Positions 60,282 through 64,000 of a stretch of DNA of 64,000 bases are shown piece by piece. Where the stretch lies: positions 265,578 to 329,577 of the forward strand of contig NZ_BMTO01000006.1 in the NCBI RefSeq assembly GCF_014649715.1, in the 5' to 3' direction. Source of the stretch: Streptomyces lateritius (GTDB lineage Bacteria > Actinomycetota > Actinomycetes > Streptomycetales > Streptomycetaceae). The notes under the pieces were generated by a model that was not told the origin of the DNA, did no database searches, and was given only the letters and a program-made list of their open reading frames with translations. The position numbers and the translations under genes are program-made. The number at the start of each line of letters is the position of its first letter. Positions within the stretch are counted from its first letter, which is position 1.

Positions 60282-61502
60282 ATGGCTCTGACTACGTCCG
60301 CTGAAGCGCCGCTGCCCGTCGGCGAGGTCTCCCGGCTCATCGGGGGGTGGATCGACCGGCTCGGGGCCGTGTGGGTCGAGGGACAGATCACGCAGTTGTC
60401 GCGGCGGCCCGGGGCCGGGGTCGTGTTCCTGACGCTGCGGGACCCCTCGCACGACATCTCCATCGGCGTCACCTGCTACCGCCAGGTCTTCGACGCCGTC
60501 GCCGACATCGTCTCCGAGGGCGCCCGGGTCGTCGTGCACGCCAAGCCCGAGTGGTACGCGCCGCGCGGGCAGCTGTCCCTGCGCGCGGTGGAGATCAAGC
60601 CGGTCGGCATCGGGGAGCTGCTCGCCCGCCTGGAGCAGCTGAAGCGGAGCCTGGGGGCCGAAGGACTCTTCGCGCTCGACCGGAAGAAGCCGCTGCCCTT
60701 CCTGCCCCAGCTCGTCGGCCTCGTCGTCGGCCGCGCCTCCGCCGCCGAGCGGGACGTCCTGGAGAACGCGCGGCGCCGCTGGCCCGCCGTCCGGTTCGAG
60801 GTGCGCAACGTCGCCGTCCAGGGCGTGAAGGCGGTGCCGCAGGTCGTCCAGGCCGTGAAGGAGCTGGACGCGCACGCGGGGGTGGACGTGATCATCGTGG
60901 CCCGGGGCGGCGGCAGCGTGGAGGACCTGCTGCCGTTCTCCGACGAGCAGCTGATCCGGACGGTCGCCGACTGCCGCACGCCGGTGGTCTCCGCGATCGG
61001 CCACGAACCCGACTCGCCGCTGCTGGACCTGGTCGCCGATCTGCGGGCCTCCACGCCGACGGACGCCGCCAAGAAGGTCGTACCGGACGTCGGGGAGGAG
61101 CTGGACCGGGTGCAGGGCCTGCGGGACCGGGCGCTGCGGACGGTACGGGGGCTGATCGACCGGGAGGAGCGGGGCCTCGCGCACGCGCTCGCACGTCCGG
61201 TCATGGAGCATCCGCAGCGGATGGTGGAGCTGCGGGAGGAGGAGCTCGACGCGCTCCTCGCACGCAGCCGCCGGACCCTGGGGCACCTGCTCGACCGGGC
61301 CGACTCGGAGCTGTCGCACACCCGGGCGCGGGTGCGGGCGCTGTCGCCCGCCGCGACGATGGAGCGGGGGTACGCCGTGCTCCAGCGGACGGACGGGACG
61401 GTGGTGCGTTCTCCGGACGAGGTCGCGGTCGACGAGGAGCTGCGGGCCCGGGTCGCGGCGGGTGAGTTCACGGTGCGGCGCGTTGTCGGACCCGGCGCTT
61501 AG
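60282..61502 (+). CDS. xseA: Exodeoxyribonuclease VII large subunit
   Basis: 406 residues. N-terminal OB-fold ([26 protein letters not shown]), catalytic domain with [49 protein letters not shown] and [26 protein letters not shown], and a coiled-coil C-terminal region ending in a small beta segment ([15 protein letters not shown]). Removes nucleotides from single-stranded DNA with XseB. xseB follows 10 bp later. Confidence 0.96.
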   Translation: MALTTSAEAPLPVGEVSRLIGGWIDRLGAVWVEGQITQLSRRPGAGVVFLTLRDPSHDISIGVTCYRQVFDAVADIVSEGARVVVHAKPEWYAPRGQLSLRAVEIKPVGIGELLARLEQLKRSLGAEGLFALDRKKPLPFLPQLVGLVVGRASAAERDVLENARRRWPAVRFEVRNVAVQGVKAVPQVVQAVKELDAHAGVDVIIVARGGGSVEDLLPFSDEQLIRTVADCRTPVVSAIGHEPDSPLLDLVADLRASTPTDAAKKVVPDVGEELDRVQGLRDRALRTVRGLIDREERGLAHALARPVMEHPQRMVELREEELDALLARSRRTLGHLLDRADSELSHTRARVRALSPAATMERGYAVLQRTDGTVVRSPDEVAVDEELRARVAAGEFTVRRVVGPGA

Positions 61503-61512
61503 GGTGGTTTCC

Positions 61513-61746
61513 ATGGCAGCCACCACGGAAGAGGCGCTCGGGTACGAGCAGGCACGCGACGAACTGATCGAGGTCGTTCGACGCCTGGAGACGGGCGGTA
61601 CGACGCTGGAGGAGTCGCTCGCACTCTGGGAGCGCGGGGAGGAATTGGCGAAGGTGTGCCGGCGTTGGCTGGAAGGCGCGCGGGCACGGCTCGACGCCGC
61701 GCTCTCAACGGGCGAGACCGAGCCGGGGGCCGACGAGGACGCGTAG
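61513..61746 (+). CDS. xseB: Exodeoxyribonuclease VII small subunit
   Basis: 77-residue helical protein. [41 protein letters not shown] is the XseB signature. ATG 61513 was chosen instead of the longer frame from 61462, which overlaps xseA. Forms the ExoVII complex with XseA. Confidence 0.95.
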   Translation: MAATTEEALGYEQARDELIEVVRRLETGGTTLEESLALWERGEELAKVCRRWLEGARARLDAALSTGETEPGADEDA

Positions 61747-61788
61747 GGCGGGCCAGGCCGGAACAGCTCGCGGACTGTGAAGCGGATC

Positions 61789-61817
61789 ACTATCCGCATA
61801 GTTAGTTGAAAATTAAC
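61789..61817. promoter_or_regulatory. AT-rich palindromic promoter region
   Basis: ACTATCCGCATAGT (61789-61802) is a 5-bp inverted repeat, overlapping GTTAGTTGAAAATTAAC (61801-61817), an imperfect palindrome of MarR/HxlR-operator size. This AT-rich patch is unusual for the chromosome and lies 64-92 bp upstream of the nitroreductase gene. Confidence 0.5.
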
Positions 61818-61880
61818 CAATCACCGCCGTACGGTGAGGGCATCGCTTGACCCCCTTTTGCAGTCCGGAAGGTACGCAGC

Positions 61881-62471
61881 ATGTCCCTCGCTCTTGACCC
61901 CGCCGCCCAGGACCTCCTCTTCCGTGAGGCCCGCACCGCCAACACGTTCACCGACGAGCCGGTGACCGACGAGCAGGTCCAGGCGATCTACGACCTGGTG
62001 AAGTTCGGCCCCACCGCCTTCAACCAGACGCCGCTGCGCATCACGCTGGTCCGCTCCGCCGAGGCGCGCGAGCGCCTGGTCAAGCACATGGCCGAGGGCA
62101 ACCAGCCGAAGACCGCCGCCGCCCCGCTGGTCGCGATCCTCTCCGCCGACAACGAGTTCCACGAGGAGCTCCCGGCGCTGCTCCCGCACTTCCCGCAGGC
62201 CAAGGACATGTTCTTCGCCGAGCGTCCGGCCCGCGAGGGTTCGGCCCTGCTGAACGCCGCTCTCCAGGCCGCCTACTTCATCATCGGCGTGCGCGCCGCC
62301 GGCCTCGCCGCCGGCCCGATGACGGGCCTCGACTTCGCCAGCGTCCAGAAGGAGTTCCTGGACGACGACCACACCCCGATCATGGTCGTCAACATCGGCA
62401 AGCCCGGCGAGGACGCCTGGTTCCCCCGCTCCCCGCGCCTGGCCTACGACGAGGTCGTCACCACCGTCTGA
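61881..62471 (+). CDS. Nitroreductase-family protein (RutE/malonic semialdehyde reductase-like)
   Basis: 196-residue FMN-dependent oxidoreductase. N-terminal FREARTANTFTDEPVTDEQVQAIYDLVKFGPTAFNQTPLR gives the FMN-contact Arg and Ser/Thr-Asn region, and LLNAALQAAYFIIGVRAAGLAAGPMTGLD the dimer/FMN region. GKPGEDAWFPRSPRL near the C-terminus fits the RutE/HadB subgroup. ATG 61881 with GGAAGG. Possibly regulated by the palindromic site upstream. Confidence 0.9.
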   Translation: MSLALDPAAQDLLFREARTANTFTDEPVTDEQVQAIYDLVKFGPTAFNQTPLRITLVRSAEARERLVKHMAEGNQPKTAAAPLVAILSADNEFHEELPALLPHFPQAKDMFFAERPAREGSALLNAALQAAYFIIGVRAAGLAAGPMTGLDFASVQKEFLDDDHTPIMVVNIGKPGEDAWFPRSPRLAYDEVVTTV

Positions 62472-62484
62472 GCCGCGACGCGAC

Positions 62485-62517
62485 AAGACCCCCGCGCACC
62501 TCGGTGCCGGGGGTCTT
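62485..62517. terminator. Hairpin terminator
   Basis: 9-bp outer stem (62485-62493 with 62509-62517) with a 4-bp inner stem, ending in TT. It lies between the nitroreductase and the convergent DUF4245 gene. Confidence 0.8.
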
Positions 62518-62561
62518 CCCGTATCCGCCCGCCCTCCGCGCCACGCGCTGTGGCGCGCGCG

Positions 62562-63089
62562 TCAGGCCGTCTTCTGCGACTTCAGCGAGGCGGCCATCTC
62601 CGCCAGCCGCTCGAACGAGGCCGTCCCCGTCACCACGGTCGTCGCGCCGCCCTCGGTGCGCACGAGAGCGTCGTACTTCGGACCCTCCCAGCGCTGCCAG
62701 ACCTGGCCCGCGACCGTCTGGGTCTTCCCGGAGTTCTCGGCCTGCTGGGTGACGTCGGGAACGTACTTCTTCGGCTCCGCCGTCGACTGGTGGATCGCCA
62801 CGTACTGCGTGTCCGGGTCGAGGAAGCCCAGCTGCCAGGCGTCGGCGTTCTCGCGCTTGTACGAGACCACGGTCGCCTTCCAGCCCTCGCCGAGCCCCTC
62901 GGGGGCCAGCACCGGGTACGGCGCAGCCCGCTGGGCCGTCAGAAGTTCGACCCGGTAGTCCTTCACCTTCACCGGGTCCGCGTGCTCGTCGTGCGGGATG
63001 AAGAGATACATCACGCCCGCCGCCACCATGATCACCGCCAGGGACTGGAACATCCCGCGTACCGTCTGCCTGCCTCGCATACCTGCCAC
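62562..63089 (-). CDS. DUF4245 membrane-anchored protein
   Basis: 175 residues: a basic N-terminus, one transmembrane segment (SLAVIMVAAGVMYLFIP) and an extracytoplasmic beta-rich domain (APEGLGEGWKATVVSYK, WQLGFLDPDTQYVAIHQS, WQRWEGPKYDALVRTEGGATTVVTGTAS). This matches actinomycete DUF4245, whose gene is regularly divergent from glpX, as here. GTG 63089 chosen; ATG 63080 is also possible. Function unknown. Confidence 0.87.
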   Translation of the reverse strand: MAGMRGRQTVRGMFQSLAVIMVAAGVMYLFIPHDEHADPVKVKDYRVELLTAQRAAPYPVLAPEGLGEGWKATVVSYKRENADAWQLGFLDPDTQYVAIHQSTAEPKKYVPDVTQQAENSGKTQTVAGQVWQRWEGPKYDALVRTEGGATTVVTGTASFERLAEMAASLKSQKTA

Positions 63090-63215
63090 GCACCCATGGT
63101 CGCATCATGGTGATGTGCTCATACGTGGGCCCCTCTGCTCAATTTGTCGACGTGCCGATAGAGTCGCAGCACCCTCTTCACTTCCGGCCGTCGCCGTACA
63201 GAAAGGTGCGCTCCG

Positions 63216-64000
63216 ATGACCGAGCATCACTTGCCGTCCGAGCTCGAGGTCTCCCCCGAGGCCCCCGACCGCAACCTCGCCCTGGAGCTGGTGCGCGTCA
63301 CCGAGGCCGCTGCCATGGCCGCCGGCCGCTGGGTCGGCCGCGGGGACAAGATCGGCGCGGACGGCGCGGCGGTCAACGCCATGCGGACCCTCGTCTCCAC
63401 CGTCTCGATGAACGGCGTCGTCGTCATCGGCGAGGGCGAGAAGGACGAAGCCCCCATGCTCTACAACGGGGAGCGGATCGGCGACGGCACCGGCGCCGAG
63501 GTGGACATCGCCGTGGACCCGATCGACGGCACCACGCTCAACGCCAAGGGCATGCCGAACGCCATCGCCGTCCTCGCCGCCGCCGACCGCGGCACCATGT
63601 TCGACCCGTCCGCGGTCTTCTACATGGACAAGCTGGTCACCGGCCCCGAGGCCGCCGACTTCGTCGACATCAACGCCCCCGTCTCGGTCAACATCCGCCG
63701 GGTCGCCAAGGCGAAGAACATGTCGCCCGAGGACGTCACGGTCGTCATCCTGGACCGCCCCCGCCACGAGGGGATCGTCAAGGAGATCCGCGAGACGGGC
63801 GCCCGGATCAAGTTCATCTCGGACGGCGACGTCGCCGGCTCGATCATGGCCGTGCGCGAGGGGACCGGCGTCGACCTGCTCCTCGGCATCGGCGGGACAC
63901 CCGAGGGCATCATCTCGGCCTGCGCCATCAAGTGCCTGGGCGGTGTCATCCAGGGCAAGCTGTGGCCGAAGGACGACGCGGAGCGCCAGAAGGCGCTCGA
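63216..64000 (+). CDS. glpX: Class II fructose-1,6-bisphosphatase, 5' part
   Basis: Gluconeogenic phosphatase. The first 261 codons are present; the gene runs off the right edge. Metal- and substrate-binding motifs: [65 protein letters not shown] and [25 protein letters not shown] 63216 has an AAAGG ribosome site. Confidence 0.96.
   Translation, partial: MTEHHLPSELEVSPEAPDRNLALELVRVTEAAAMAAGRWVGRGDKIGADGAAVNAMRTLVSTVSMNGVVVIGEGEKDEAPMLYNGERIGDGTGAEVDIAVDPIDGTTLNAKGMPNAIAVLAAADRGTMFDPSAVFYMDKLVTGPEAADFVDINAPVSVNIRRVAKAKNMSPEDVTVVILDRPRHEGIVKEIRETGARIKFISDGDVAGSIMAVREGTGVDLLLGIGGTPEGIISACAIKCLGGVIQGKLWPKDDAERQKAL

Overview
The window is high-GC actinomycete chromosome, almost certainly Streptomyces. 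Evidence: strong G/C bias at third codon positions (which creates long antisense shadow frames), frequent GTG starts, ATGA/GTGA stop-start overlaps, a SARP-NB-ARC-TPR regulator, and typical streptomycete neighbours (DUF6542, DUF4245, polyphosphate glucokinase, ychF, ispH, xseAB, glpX). The window cuts a subtilisin-like protease at the left edge and a class II fructose-1,6-bisphosphatase (glpX) at the right edge.

Layout. 1-6.2 kb: secreted and general genes (S8 protease, threonine synthase-like enzyme, cupin, SnoaL-like, ABM-like, an unknown, secreted pectate lyase) closed by two strong hairpins. 6.4-49.3 kb: a large secondary-metabolite gene cluster. 49.4-54.6 kb: an SDR, a TIGR04141-family protein with a winged-helix-like partner, and a VapBC-type toxin-antitoxin pair (possible accessory or defence island). 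54.9-64 kb: conserved core genes.

The cluster is the main find. Its core is an amino-group-carrier-protein (AmCP, LysW-type) pathway. Two LysW carriers end in EDWGE (6559-6738 and 24875-25054). They are accompanied by a LysX-type ligase (30972-31847), a LysZ kinase, a LysY reductase and a LysK-type M20 hydrolase. A split transketolase and a DegT-family aminotransferase then fit two-carbon extension and amination of a LysW-bound glutamate semialdehyde, as described for vazabitide A and inferred for azinomycin. The same operon region carries APS kinase and ATP sulfurylase genes (cysC, cysD, cysN) and a PAPS sulfotransferase next to a tightly paired pair of proteins. That set matches the published logic of aziridine formation by sulfate elimination (Vzb10/11, AziU3/U2). 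I infer that the cluster makes an azabicyclic, aziridine-containing amino acid.

The product is probably elaborated by a one-module NRPS (C-A-PCP-TE with a degenerate C-domain motif), two adjacent acyl-CoA dehydrogenase-like proteins, a BacD-like ATP-grasp ligase, a membrane desaturase/hydroxylase, an SDR, a FAD/NAD(P)-binding protein, and a small fatty-acid/polyketide set (ACP, KS-like, KS, enoyl-CoA hydratase, PPTase). An MFS exporter and a catalytically degenerate ATP-grasp protein sit beside the latter. A 634-residue protein with a caspase/CHAT-like His-Cys pattern, embedded among the AmCP genes, has no role I can assign.

Regulation. Candidate regulators are the SARP (7278-10307), an orphan LuxR-type response regulator (39173-39886) and a DUF1062 protein. 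Two 57-residue paralogous exported peptides lie beside the two regulators. A 100-bp upstream element occurs three times in gapless alignment, ahead of lysW1, the SDR and the candidate aziridine-forming pair. It carries TGATTAC/GTAATCA-type half-sites 44 bp apart. Isolated GTAATCA sites lie in three other cluster promoters. lysW1, the small peptides and the 100-bp element all look like products of internal duplication.
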